From: Bryopsis sp. KO-2023
Taxonomy: Eukaryota > Chlorophyta > Ulvophyceae > Bryopsidales > Bryopsidaceae
Direction of reading: 5' to 3'
DNA: 64,000 bases
NCBI GenBank assembly: GCA_030272585.1
Contig: BSYQ01000006.1
Coordinates: forward strand, 1,575,001-1,639,000
Both the position numbers and the translations under genes were made by a program. A model generated the notes under the pieces. That model did not search any database. It was not told the origin of the DNA and worked only from the letters and a program-made list of their open reading frames with translations. Shown piece by piece: positions 43,559 to 54,550 of the stretch. Each line of letters begins with the position of its first letter. Positions within the stretch are counted from its first letter, which is position 1.

Positions 43559-44763
43559 TAATCAGTTGGAACTTATTGTTGTTATCAAGAGCAGAAGAGG
43601 TTGAAAATAAAAATGAAAGTCAGTTTTCTGATTGGAGTCAGACTGGGCTCCGTCCACCTCGCGTTGTTCCTCTTTTCTGGGGTGTAGAAAGGGCTAATTC
43701 AGTTGGGTAGTTTTTACAGTTAGAACTCTGGGCTGTGCTATTTGAAGGGTCGTACTTTTTACTGTAAAAACGTGATTTCAACAGGGGGATATTGTTAGGA
43801 TGTTTTGTTTAAAATGAGAATAAGTGATTTTGAGTCAGATATCAAGGAGCAGTTCTCCTTACAAAAAAAGTGTGATCCAGACGGCACTGTCGGCCACTTC
43901 TTGCCCAGCAAATGCTCATTCTCCGGTTGAACGGTCAATAAAAAAACTAAGTTCTGGTCGACCTCTTTCTTTCACCTAGGTGTAGCATTGCTCTGAAATT
44001 TTGATCCGTGGTTTTGAGCAGGTGCAAGATCCTGTAGAATTCCAGCTCCTCCAAAAAGTATTCACAATGGAGCGCAAAGAATATAATAGAAAGGACTGAT
44101 TTGTTTCGATCTAAATAGTAAAGATCACAAGTGTTTACAGACAGATGAGTGCAAAAAATTTTATTTGATCTGGAGGGAACACTCACAAAGGAATTCACCC
44201 TTGATGTTCTTGTTGATTTGGGGATTCTGGTCATGAGTGGTGGGCCGGCCTGACAGGCACGGAGTGCAGGATTACAGTGTGGATTTGTTGACATGCAGAC
44301 GCAGACCATTACTCCATGTTGTAATGTTGGTTGCACTACCCTGTGGAGTGCAAAACATTGTGGCCTTGTAATGGTCGAGAAAAGAATACACTGTTGCCCA
44401 CTCCTCCTCTCGCACAATCATTAGCGTTTGCCATTATCATCTCATCATTTTTCAGCCTATCAATCAATCAATGATTACATGTTGCCTAAAGGCTCGACGC
44501 CCCTGGGCGGCTTCCCCTCGTTTTCCATCGTCATCCCCTGAGCGCCATTTCGAGCGATTATGTAACGACCAGAATGCTCCAGCTCCCAGGCGGACATGTA
44601 CAGGGCAGGGAAACTGGTGCCCAAAACTACCTCAGGTGCGGAGAGGCGTTTGCTGTGTTCTTTGACTTTCTGTTTCGCTCTCTTCGGCGCTCCGTCGCTG
44701 TTTCACGAAGCGCCAATTCAAAAGGGAAGGATTTTCAAGAAGCGCGAGCCCGCCAACGACGAC
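43559..44763. other. Repeat-bearing intergenic stretch before the WD40 gene
   Basis: It contains one inverted copy of a dispersed repeat (about 43690-43732), the degraded second copy of the coding-like fragment (44338-44400), and the inverted AGCCTTTAGGC motif (44484-44494). The last 250 bp before 44764 are probably the promoter and 5' UTR of the WD40 gene. No other gene is supported. Confidence 0.4.
43690..43732 (-). repeat. Dispersed repeat, copy 2 (inverted)
   Basis: Minus-strand copy. It carries CCCAGAGTTCTAACTG and AACTACCCAACTGAAT with a shorter middle part than copies 1 and 3. Confidence 0.5.
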
Positions 44764-45780
44764 ATGGCGGACCTCGCGCACGTCGCCCCCGAGAAGGGCG
44801 CAGAAATTTTCACCTACGAGAGCTCGTCAATGCTCTACGCGATGAACTGGAGCGTGAGGCAGGACAAGGATTTCCGACTGGCGCTGGGCTCGTTCAGGGA
44901 AAACACGTCGAATTTTCTGGAGGTGATTCAGCTGGACGAAGAAACTGGCAGATTTCGCTGTCCACAGGGATTCAAAGCGGACCACGGGTATCCTGCGACG
45001 AAAGTCATGTTCGTCCCGGACAAGGAGGGCACCATGCCAGATCTACTGGCTACGTCCGGCGAGTGCCTACGGCTGTGGCGAATCAAAGAGGGGGGCTTGA
45101 AGTTGGAGGAGGAGCTGACGAACAGCAAGAATCCGGAATTGTGCGAACCCCTGACGTCGTTCGACTGGAACGATGCCGACCCGAAGCTGTTGGGGACATG
45201 CTCGACGGATAGAACGTGCACGATCTGGCACGTCGAGGGCCATGTTGTGGAGCGCTTCGTCGCGCATAACAAGGAGGTGTACGACATAGCATGGGGAGGC
45301 CAGGAAGGGACGTTCGCGACGGTGTCTGCGGACGGTTCGGTGCGAGTTTTCGACCTACGAAATATCGACAGCTCGACCATCATCTACGAGAGCCCGACGG
45401 CCGACACCCCGCTGGTGCGGTTAAGCTGGAACAAACAGGACCCCAGGTTTCTGGCGACGGTGCTGAAAGATTCGTCCAAGGTGGTCGTGCTGGACATAAG
45501 GTCGCCGACGTTTCCCGTCGCCGAGCTCGACCGGCATCAAGCGCCAGTGAATTCATTGACCTGGGCGCCACACAGTTCCTGTCATATATGTACGGCAGGT
45601 GACGACTGTCAGGCACTTATCTGGGATCTAACGTCTGTTCGCCAGCCTTTGGAAAGAAATCTCGACCCGGTGTTGTCCTACAACGCCGGGTCGGAAGTAA
45701 TGCAGCTGCAGTGGTCGGCGACCAGGCCGGATTGGTTGGCGGTTTGTTTTGGAAACAGTGCGCAAATCCTCAAGGTGTGA
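44764..45780 (+). CDS. WD40 protein of the TTG1 / DCAF7 (WDR68) family, single exon
   Basis: 338 residues and no intron, like plant TTG1 (341 residues). The family acts as an adaptor. In plants TTG1 and LWD proteins scaffold MYB/bHLH complexes or the clock, and DCAF7 binds kinases and the CUL4-DDB1 ligase. Diagnostic stretches are YESSSMLYAMNWSVRQDKDFRLALGSF near the N-terminus, PDLLATSGECLRLWR, PLTSFDWNDADPKLLGTCS, HNKEVYDIAW, SADGSVRVFDLR, TPLVRLSWNKQDP and the strongly conserved WAPHSSCHICTA. The frame is open 56 codons further upstream, but 44764 is chosen because MADLA... begins just before the conserved domain and matches the usual length. Whether it is TTG1, LWD or DCAF7 cannot be settled here. 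Confidence 0.92.
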   Translation: MADLAHVAPEKGAEIFTYESSSMLYAMNWSVRQDKDFRLALGSFRENTSNFLEVIQLDEETGRFRCPQGFKADHGYPATKVMFVPDKEGTMPDLLATSGECLRLWRIKEGGLKLEEELTNSKNPELCEPLTSFDWNDADPKLLGTCSTDRTCTIWHVEGHVVERFVAHNKEVYDIAWGGQEGTFATVSADGSVRVFDLRNIDSSTIIYESPTADTPLVRLSWNKQDPRFLATVLKDSSKVVVLDIRSPTFPVAELDRHQAPVNSLTWAPHSSCHICTAGDDCQALIWDLTSVRQPLERNLDPVLSYNAGSEVMQLQWSATRPDWLAVCFGNSAQILKV

Positions 45781-46318
45781 AGGGTTGTTTTTTCGTAGCG
45801 AGGGAGTGGGGGGGGGGGGTTAGAAAAGAAGCGAAATAATGGGTGTTAGATATTTCTTATACATATTCATCATGCGGGGATGGTATGGTGCCAGAAACTG
45901 AAACGTGGTGTTAGAATTTCGCCAGCAGCAGTTGGGAGGTGGGACGACGAATTTTTATTCGAACCGGTCAAGAAGTTGGTCTTTTGACCGGTCTTTTAAG
46001 ATGAGAACCGCCTTTGGTCTATCAAGGAAGGGGGGGGGGTTGGGCTTCTGACCATAAAAAGAGGGGGGGTGGGAGGGAAGGGGTTCAAGGTGTAGGATTT
46101 GGGGGGTTGATACATTGATTGTTTCTTTCTTGGAATGTTGTTATTTAGGGACCGGAGGATTTCACCAATTCAACAGCAAATTGTAAACCTTCGTTCTTTG
46201 TGACCATAGATTTCCCTTGCCAGCCCCCTTGGGAGCACACCAATACAAGGCGATATCTTGTTAAACCATATTATTCTTACACCATCAGAAAAGAGAAACA
46301 CACACATTAGTAACACTA
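45781..46318. other. Convergent intergenic region
   Basis: About 540 bp between two genes that end towards each other. It holds G runs (near 45812, 46030 and 46066) and a short inverted motif (GACCGGTC near 45985), and presumably both 3' UTRs. No gene is seen. Confidence 0.45.
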
Positions 46319-49300
46319 CTAACCACCCTGCTTCGTCGCCTTAACTCCTATCTCTGCCAGTTTTCGTTGGACCATTCTGTCGAGGGCTAGCAGCACCACA
46401 TTCTTCATGGGGTTTTCGAATCGACCTACCATCCCACACAGCCACTCTATCGTCACTCGCAGGGGGACCCCGACAGCTGTGACTGCAATGGATTCCTCCT
46501 CATCGGGTGAGATACGACAGCCACCCACGATCGACTGAAGGAGTTGCAAGATCATTGGCTGCAAGAAAACAACCAGCACCTCACAACTTGCATACACACA
46601 CCTGTTGTGGATGCTTAGGCAAGGATGATTGTTTGCCGAAACAATTCAAAAATGATTATAGCCAAGGAAAAGATGTTGCACGTTTCGTTGTATCGCAATC
46701 ACTGGTAGACTTCCAGAGTCATGTACAAACCTGAGCAACTCGAAGAAAGAAACTTTCTAACGAAGTTGAATCCAAGTCTTGGAAAGAAACAGTACCTGGA
46801 GGGCAGCGCACGAGTGATGATATTGAATGGCCGCCATCAGCCCACAGATTTCCCTCAAGCATCGACCACACAAGAGCTCCATCCCGACTGCATCTCCTTC
46901 AAACATCTGCCGGAAGCCTTCGCACACCTCAATGACTTTCACTAGGGCCAAAGCGATCGCCTCGGACCGATCTACCAGCAAAACATCCTCATGGGCTGTC
47001 AGAAAATAGATGGCCCTGCACATCAGCTCCACCACCCCACAAACTGTATCCACTCTCTCGAGGAGCGTTGAGTCCCCTGCACATGACAAATCGACGCCTG
47101 TGCGGTTACAGGGCAATGGATCTGTCGACAGGAATGCCACCAGCCCTCGTAAACACAACCGGGCTGTCTCATTGTAGGTCAAAAAGGGTAGCATTCGTGC
47201 AAAAGACGTCACCAAGCACCAGGGCAATAAGTGAGGCGGGCATTCCCCAGCAGCATTTGCCAAATCCTTCGCCAAGTCGTCGACACCACATTGTTCCAGA
47301 CACTCCGACGGTAGCGGAGCAACCCCTCCATAGTGGTTCACAAACTTGTCACAGTGACTGTCACTGGAGGCAATAAAGGTCAGACAATCTTCGATGGTTT
47401 GACTCCACTGGTATGGATCCTGACCAAAATGATAGTTTTCCCTCAGCGATGTTGGCAGGAGGCCACCGCTTCCCTCCAGCTTCCCAGCCATATCACCACA
47501 ACCCCCCAAGCCACCCACGACTTTCACACGATTCCACCATCCAACCTCAGAGAACATTGGCATCAGATATCCCCAATCACCCTCTGAAAGGTGCCCTTTC
47601 CCCATGACTATCTCCTCCAAAGCAGACTCCAGCACACCTTCACTCAGTTCGACGATCGCAAACGGAGCGAAACATGGAATGGGTTGTCCCCAAGCCAATG
47701 CACGCGGCCGAAATTCCAACAGCTTGCTCAACGCAACCACGAGTCTGACCACACCCCCTGAGACACCTTTCTCTTCAGCACGGTCCTTTTTGGCTCCTGT
47801 TAGATACCTCCCCCCAACGATGCCACCCACAGCCAACAAAATCGCATTCACTGGAACATCCTTTCCATTGACGTATTGCTCCAAGCAGGGGACCAGCACA
47901 TCGTTCAGCAAACCCATCCTGTCAATACAGCCGCCGCTTTTCCCAACCAGTTTCTGTGTGAGGGCTGCAAACCCCTCCAACCCACCATCCGTGCCAAGAA
48001 AAGCCTGAGAACTGTCGACGACACACCGAAACGCCGACATCAAGATTGAATCAGCCCGGGAGGGATGTTTCGGTGTCAAGATTCCCTTCCACCCTGACAG
48101 CATCTGATGGATGATGTTCAGTTGACCAGGGCTGGTCAAAGCTGCCTTCAGCAGCTGCTCCGAAGCTCTCCAAGGGAACAGCACCACATACGGCAAAAAT
48201 CGGGAAAACATACGATGCTGGCGTTCCACCTCTTCAGCAAAATCCACCACCACCCCATCCTCGATCGTCCCCATTTCCATCACTTGGTTCAACAGCGGAG
48301 TGATTGCTTGGCGACACACGCCCACCCAGTAACTATCCGACGATAATCGACTGGACAGGTCCTCATAGCCTTCCAATTGCACCACACTCTCGATAACCCA
48401 CCCCTGATCGGCATCGTTTTCCACACCTCCAAGGATTTCTATGCATACCGGCAGAATATCTCGAAAAAGAGCATCACTCGCCACATCTTCGTTGTTGAGG
48501 GGACATTGGACTAGCAAGGTCAGCATTTGAACAGCCAGGTGTGGTGGAGTCCAAACACCACGGCTAGACAGTTGATGGTGCACCTCTGCTGAGGGGAAAA
48601 CACTTCTCAACCCACATGGGTGATCTGGCATCATTCTGGCCATGCACTGACCAAGAAAACGACCGACGAGCGGAGGCCAGCACTCATACCCCTCCTTGCT
48701 TTCGCTTTTCGTCCGCTGGGGTCCGTTTTCTTTGTTCACGTTTTCATCGATGTCGTTCCCCATGTCAGACATACGCTCGCTCGCCTCCCCACAGTCAAAA
48801 ATTCTCCTAGACATTCTTTCCAGTAAGAACGTATCGTGGGGTGGACTGGGTGCAGCTTCTCTGTCACCATTTTCCAACTCGAGAGCTGAGGTCAGCATCT
48901 TGGGGTTAACTTGAGAAAGTGTCGAGACAAGGTTTGCGAGGGCAGTGGAGGTTTTGGGCATCCAATACAAGCACTCCATCATTTCGGACTGAAAACCTCC
49001 CAATCGTACCAGTGCTTCATACACGTCTTTTTGAGGGCACAGAAAAAAGAAAAAACAAAAAAATCAGGAAGGGTTGTCAGGGGATGAGAATAACGAAAGC
49101 TTTGTAAAACGTTCATGTGCCCAAATCGAATCTGTCATGTGGAACAGGGTGAGAAAATCGAAATCTTTGGCAGTGTTGAAATTTTGCTTCTTTTTTTTAA
49201 CAGAAGACTGAACAAGTGCAACAGGCCCCCCTCTCCATAGAAAATATAATAATCTGCTTCTGCAATCATTGCAGAGCAATTAAGAAAACATATTCCATTT

Positions 49301-50310
49301 ATCAAAAAGCCTATCGTTGCGAACCGTCTTTTTTAAGGGCTCGCTCAAAAAAAACAAAAGAAAAAAAGACTGCACTTCTCTTAAAAGTGCATCCAAGAAA
49401 AACGAAAAAACAAAATATCTACAGTGGGTTGCTCAATCCTGATGGCTGTGGGGTATGTAACGTAATTTATGGGATTTTTTTCCAAAATCAGAGGCGACAT
49501 AAAATATTGATTTTTTTCTTCAAACTAAATTTTAGAAATCCTCTTCCTTCTATTTAGAACCCCCAAGAAAAAAGAAAAAAACAAGGAGAGAGAGTGAGAA
49601 AAGTGGCTGGCTATTTCCATCAATTATTTTTCAAAAAGAACTGCTTTTCCTGAGAAAACCACCGTCTCACGTGTGGTGATGGTGCACCTGAAGAGGGGCA
49701 CAAAAACGTTGCAGTGCTCCAGCTCTTTTTGGACTTCCGACCACACACCGAATATGGCTCCATGAATCAGCGACCTGTGCAGCAAAAAAAATACCAAAAA
49801 AAACGGACATCGTGACAATGAAAATCTTGTAACAAAATGCCTTCCGCCCGCTGCTTGAGGAGGAAAAAAAAATCCATTCACAGTGCCACACCTGTGGAAA
49901 AATGGAGGTTTCCGGGCAGGTGCATGGGATCTCTCAAAATACGAAAATATATATTTGAGATATCCATACAAAAATAAACATATGATATAAAATATTCAAA
50001 CCCAGGATTGCTGCTGGGCCTCGAGTTTAAAAATTAAGAAGAGTGAGGGGGAGCCCGGGGGAAATTCCAATCCACCTGTTGAAGTTTTCTTGGGCATCAT
50101 GCTCCACAAATTTCTGGATGAGTGGCAGGACTTGTGCAACCTCCTCCTCCTGAAAAGTCTCCAAGTTTGCCAATCGCTCCAAAACAGGCCCCAGGCAAGA
50201 AGTAACCATCACATACTTTTCCCTCCACCCACCCGTTTCGCGACAACGCAAGGGCACAGTCATATCAGGTGGAACGGAACGTAGTTCACCCCGGCGTTCT
50301 TCTTCTGGAA
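46319..50310 (-). CDS. Large alpha-helical protein, unrecognised (several exons)
   Basis: Supported exons on the minus strand are about 50310-50083 (open to EERRGELRSVPP... and ...FVEHDAQENFNR), a probable small exon about 49785-49693, a long exon 49026-46796 (about 743 residues) and the last exon 46558-46319, ending AEIGVKATKQGG. The long exon joins the last in phase 0 across GT-AG. The phase between the small and long exons does not close with the acceptors I see, so at least one exon near 49.1-49.7 kb is missing or wrong. The protein is rich in Leu/Val helices separated by short loops, as in ARM/HEAT proteins (importin or exportin-like). No motif lets me name it, and the true start may lie further right. 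Confidence 0.65.
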
Positions 50311-50345
50311 AAGACGAGTTGATGAAAGCTGGCCACCACCTCCCT

Positions 50346-50489
50346 TCAGCTGGACTTCGATTTTTGCGCTCGCCTTCTCGCTAAGCGGCGAATGAACAGG
50401 AAAACCACCACTAGCAACAGGAAGAGCAAGAGAAAGTCAGAAAATCCGACCACCACAACCCGCTGGCCTTCGATGGAAGTCTCCACCAT
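50346..50489 (-). CDS. Possible 47-residue single-span membrane protein
   Basis: A short ORF with an acidic N-terminus (MVETSIEGQR), about 20 hydrophobic residues (GFSDFLLLFLLLVVVFLFI) and a very basic tail (RRLARRRAQKSKSS). This is the layout of a small single-span membrane protein with a cytosolic basic tail. It lies just upstream of and on the same strand as the helical-protein exons, so it could instead be part of that gene's leader or a chance ORF. No family is recognised. Confidence 0.3.
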   Translation of the reverse strand: MVETSIEGQRVVVVGFSDFLLLFLLLVVVFLFIRRLARRRAQKSKSS

Positions 50490-50901
50490 TGCTCAAGGAT
50501 GGTTGATGCGGATTCGCGAAAACAGAACATGGATGAACGTGCCCTTCAAGCTCCTTAATGATCCCGCCCTGTCAGCCATTCTTTCTCAGACTTCATGCAG
50601 AGCGTTTTAACATTGCTGCTGCTGTTGCCTGCAAGGATATTGATCGAGAGTGGTGGATTTGGGAGGCAACCGTTACTAGCTCGTAAGGATAACGCGCGAG
50701 CGCGAGTGGTTGCGGCAGGGGTGTGGAATATTGGGCAAAAAGGGGACCACCGGGAAACCTTGTTCGTCGCTCTTCCCCGTGCGTACTTTTCGTTTCGAGG
50801 AGGTTTCGTTCATATAGACGTCAGAGTATCGCAGGCGTTTGGAGGGGGGAGCGCTGCGCCACCCAGGTGTGTGACGACTGACGTCTGGAGGACGTCAAAG
50901 T

Positions 50902-51702
50902 ATGCGCGGCAAGAGGAGAATGCCGTCGAGGTTGGCACCTGGTGGGATGGTTTTGGAGGGAAATTTGGGAAGGTGCACCGAAGGTGGTATCGAACGGAAG
51001 AATGGCGAAAAAGATCCACCGCTGCGAGTGTGGCGAAAGACGTCAAAGAGAAAGAGAAACGAGGGTGAGGATGAAAAGGAAGCTGCATGGAGAGCCGTAT
51101 GGAAGGCGAAATCAGCAAGAGGAGTGGGTGGATGCCCCATAAACCCCCCAGCGCTTCAATCGAAGACTGCTGGTGGGGATGGCCAAAAAGACGTGCGCAC
51201 AACTGGAGGTGGACATCGTCCCTCCTCCAGGGTCTTAGCTTGCACTCTGCCCCTCGCAAAACGCTTGCGCAGCAGCCGTCCGCCGCCTCTTTCATCAGCC
51301 CAACAAAAGCAACCTGGACCTGGAGCTGCAACCCTTCGCCCCGAACCTGTGACGTCGCATGAAAAGCTTCCCACGATACCTGAACACAAGGAAACTTGTG
51401 AGAATCCCCACAAGAGAAGCGGCTCCGATGCAGATCGTAACAGAAGTGACAGGCGCCGTCATGCCAGCCGCCACACGTGTCCAGCTTTGGAATTTCTGGA
51501 GGACGCCAGCGAGCGGACGCGCCCGCCTTGGCAAATTTGCACTTTCGCCAGGGATGCATTGTCTAAAATGACCAACTTGAAAACTCAAGAACTCATTTCA
51601 CGGCATGGGCTAGCGGGATTGACGAAGAAACTTGGGGAAAGTGGTGCAATTGGGGGTTGGTTGGAAGCTTCAAGTTATAATAGATCCGATGGACGACACT
51701 AG
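50902..51702 (+). CDS. Hypothetical ORF, 266 residues
   Basis: The longest open frame in an otherwise unassigned 1.7 kb. It is Arg/Lys/Ser/Pro-rich, with a bipartite-like basic stretch (KTSKRKRNEGEDEKE) and an ordered-looking C-terminus (WQICTFARDALSKMTNLKTQELISRHGLAGLTKKLG). No domain is recognised. Overlapping minus-strand frames also exist, one with a hydrophobic segment (VTICIGAASLVGILTSFLVF, about 51455-51375) followed by a possible GTATCG donor. So the coding strand is not certain. Confidence 0.25.
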   Translation: MRGKRRMPSRLAPGGMVLEGNLGRCTEGGIERKNGEKDPPLRVWRKTSKRKRNEGEDEKEAAWRAVWKAKSARGVGGCPINPPALQSKTAGGDGQKDVRTTGGGHRPSSRVLACTLPLAKRLRSSRPPPLSSAQQKQPGPGAATLRPEPVTSHEKLPTIPEHKETCENPHKRSGSDADRNRSDRRRHASRHTCPALEFLEDASERTRPPWQICTFARDALSKMTNLKTQELISRHGLAGLTKKLGESGAIGGWLEASSYNRSDGRH

Positions 51703-52176
51703 ACAACCAGACAGGTTAGCATTGCACATTTTATTACGTGGATAATAGGCGAATAGGCAGTATTGAATAATATTCAGTTTATGGGGTGGTGGTTCATGTG
51801 CAGAAAACATGTACAGAATAGCTATTGAAACAAGATGATTTAATTGGAGGCTAATTGGAGGCGAACAGTGGCCGCCGCAACCTTGCAAGACATAATTTTA
51901 TATCTCTTCTACAAAAGTCCATTTTTTCCATACACGAAAAGAGGTTACCGAATACCGAATTTCAAAACTGACGAGCAGGCATCCTGACCAGATCCAAAAC
52001 TAAAACCATTATTCAAAAAAGCACATAGGTGCACCTAGCCTGCCTGGTCAAAACGGAAAACCCCTGGCTGACAAATCCTTTTCTTTTATTGTTCTGTTGG
52101 ACGCAACCTTTTTATTCTCCTGACTGTTATTCTTCTGAAACAACAAAAAAAAAAGCTAAGAAAACACCCTTCTCCC
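51703..52176. other. Intergenic stretch, no gene seen
   Basis: About 470 bp of A/T-rich DNA downstream of the Kazal gene. It probably includes that gene's 3' UTR. Nothing else is supported. Confidence 0.45.
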
Positions 52177-54550
52177 CTAGCCGATGATTGGGGAACGCCT
52201 CCTCCTGCACAGAATATCCACCTGTCCATTGAAGATTCTGACAGCATCTTGAACGCTGTCGCAAGTTGCTCCATGTGCGGGGCCATTGTTCAGGACTTGC
52301 CTGCAATCTCTGTTAGAAATACTGTCGAATGCATTGCTCTTGCATGCATTCTCGGCTTCGCTCAAACAGGCACCTTCAAGAATCGCCTCCAGCAATGCTG
52401 CAATTGGAGAACATTCATTCAGTTTTTCCATTCATTCATTCAGTTCATGACACCCCATTTTGATCGAAATCAGCGGAGGAGAATGCTAAATGATCAAAAA
52501 GACGATCAATATTTCTTCAGGAAACATATAGGGGCCGAGAACGAGTTCACAGCAACCACTCGATCGCCTTGCTTTCACATGCTGTGACGTGGTGCAATTG
52601 CTTCTGCTGGAAAGTCAAATTCCATACGCAGCCATAGGTTTTAAGCAAAAACGATGCAACACGTACAATCAGCAGGATTTGGCTTGGCAAAAGAAGCACT
52701 TCCGGCACCCCTGAGGCTACTGGCTGCAAGTGGTGGTCTGACTGGGCATTGCAGCAACATAGTGGAACAGGCTGCACGAGCAGCAGCCACAGCCGCAGCC
52801 TTACCCTTCTCAACACATTCATCCAAGAAATCTGCACACAAAACCGACCATCTCAAAACCCTGAAAACCTCCTCCAGGAAAGCTACTGCCCATGCTTTCA
52901 ATGAACAAGACAGGGTGACAATTGGATAAAAAGGGAAGGGGGGGGGCAATTGCTGATGTTTCTGTGAGGAAAAACAGCCATGAAATCTATGGACTATGAA
53001 ACTCACTGTTGATGTCGCCTGGGGTTGGTGTGGGGGTTGGAGCAGGGCCACAGTTCCACCATTTTCCGTTGCGGAAGACGCAGCCTGATGAACAAACCAA
53101 ACATAAAAGAAATGCTCAAACTTCTTTTCCATGGTGTTTTCAACAGGCCTCTCCTGATTGCTTGGCAATATCCCTTTAATTTTTAGAAGGAAGCGACCAG
53201 TGGATGCAAGGTAAGTAGTCCGATATTTAAAAAAAAGAGCATCACCACTCACAAACAGTGTCGGAGCCAACAATGATATTGCCAATGAAGAAAAACCACT
53301 TTGGGGCGGGCAGATTTTCGAACAGAGAAATACTGAAACACAGTATATAAACATACTGTTGGGACTTTCAAGAAACACTTCTTGATGAGTGGAGTTGATA
53401 CGAGTGAACAGCACTCACCGGACGGTGGTGGTGGTGGTTTTTTGCATGGGCAGCGGCCGCTGCATCGGATTCGCACCGACGCACAATCAGCCTGGCAGGA
53501 GTTTCCATAGGTCTTCCCATCGAAACCACACTGGGGCGAGTAGATTTTGTTGCAAATGCAATCTGAAAATCGGAAACAACTCCTTTCAAAATCAACATTT
53601 CCGAACATCGATAAAGTCTCTGCTGCAAATGTTGCATTATACAGGAAATATTCTGGTCGAAGCAAGTGGATGCCAGGTTGCAAATGTGAATATTAATTTT
53701 GTAAAATAAAATAAACTAGAAAATTCGAGACACGAGGGAACGAAACCTTAAAAAAAAAAAAAAAACTCAGAAATTTTGGGGAAAAGTTGAGGGGATGGGG
53801 TCGAGAAAAAAAAACTCAGAATGAAAACTGTACTTTTCTCTTTCTTTTTTCTTCTTCTGTATTTTCCTCTACAGGACGTTTTGCATTTCTTGGTTTTTAC
53901 CTCGGCAGGGGCACTTTCCATTGCACCTCACTTTCACTCCTTCACACCTGGCTCCGCATGCATTGCCAAAAGTTTTGCCATTGACCCCACACACCGGATC
54001 AAAATTCAACGGACAAACGCAACCTGTGCATGACATAATTATGTCAAAACACGTGGAATGAATGAATGAATGAATGAATGAATGTTTAATCTACATTAGT
54101 AAATGTAAAACTTGCCCAACGAAGGCCGTTCACAACGAGGTGAAAAAACAAAAGGAAAAGAAAAATCAAAAATGAAGGACAGGTTCAAATATGCTCATTT
54201 GATTGATTGAATGGAGGGTGTAATGGGGGCGTCCTGGTCTGCACTCACCATCAAAGGGGGGAGCGATCGTCAATCCAGCGGGTGCTGCACAACCACAACA
54301 AAAGGTTTAATCGATGGAACAGTCCCCAACGAGCCGAGGGTTGGCTCGTTTGGTAGCATGGGGCATAATTCTTCTCTTTTATCGGCGGCGTTGAATCGAC
54401 GAACAGGGTCGGGAAAGAACGTGATCTGGTCGCTTTTTCGACTGGTAGCTTTTTCCATCGTTACGATTCGCACTCACCAACTTTCACAGAGAGTTCATCT
54501 TGGCACCAGCACAGTCCCAACAAGGCAAGTAAAACGGCTGTACGCATCAT
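52177..54550 (-). CDS. Secreted protein with two Kazal-type inhibitor domains (7 exons)
   Basis: Exons are 54550-54478, 54284-54249, 54023-53901, 53562-53419, 53084-53007, 52831-52667 and 52397-52177. All have GT-AG ends, every join is phase 1, and the total is 279 residues. A signal peptide (MMRTAVLLALLGLCWCQ) comes first. Two Kazal domains follow, each on its own exon: CVCPLNFDPVCGVNGKTFGNAC with C...CNGKCPC, and CICNKIYSPQCGFDGKTYGNSC with C...CSGRCPC. Then come a Pro/Thr linker with GKWWNCG, an Ala-rich segment and a C-terminal Cys-bearing domain (ACLSEAENAC, CRQVLNN, ILCRRRRS). Kazal domains block serine proteases extracellularly, and targets cannot be told from sequence. Exon-domain symmetry (phase 1-1) fits duplication by exon shuffling. 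Confidence 0.88.
54057..54084. repeat. (GAAT)n microsatellite in a Kazal-gene intron
   Basis: Seven tandem AATG units in intron 2 of the Kazal gene. Confidence 0.9.

Noticed and set aside
44596-44763. An N-terminal extension of the WD40 protein from the upstream in-frame ATG
   Set aside because: The extra residues are unlike the family, and the ATG at 44764 gives the usual length. Kept as 5' UTR or promoter.
44764-45780. PEX7 as identity of the WD40 gene
   Set aside because: WAPHSSCHICTA, YDIAW and the N-terminal YxMNWSVR motif fit TTG1/DCAF7, not PEX7.
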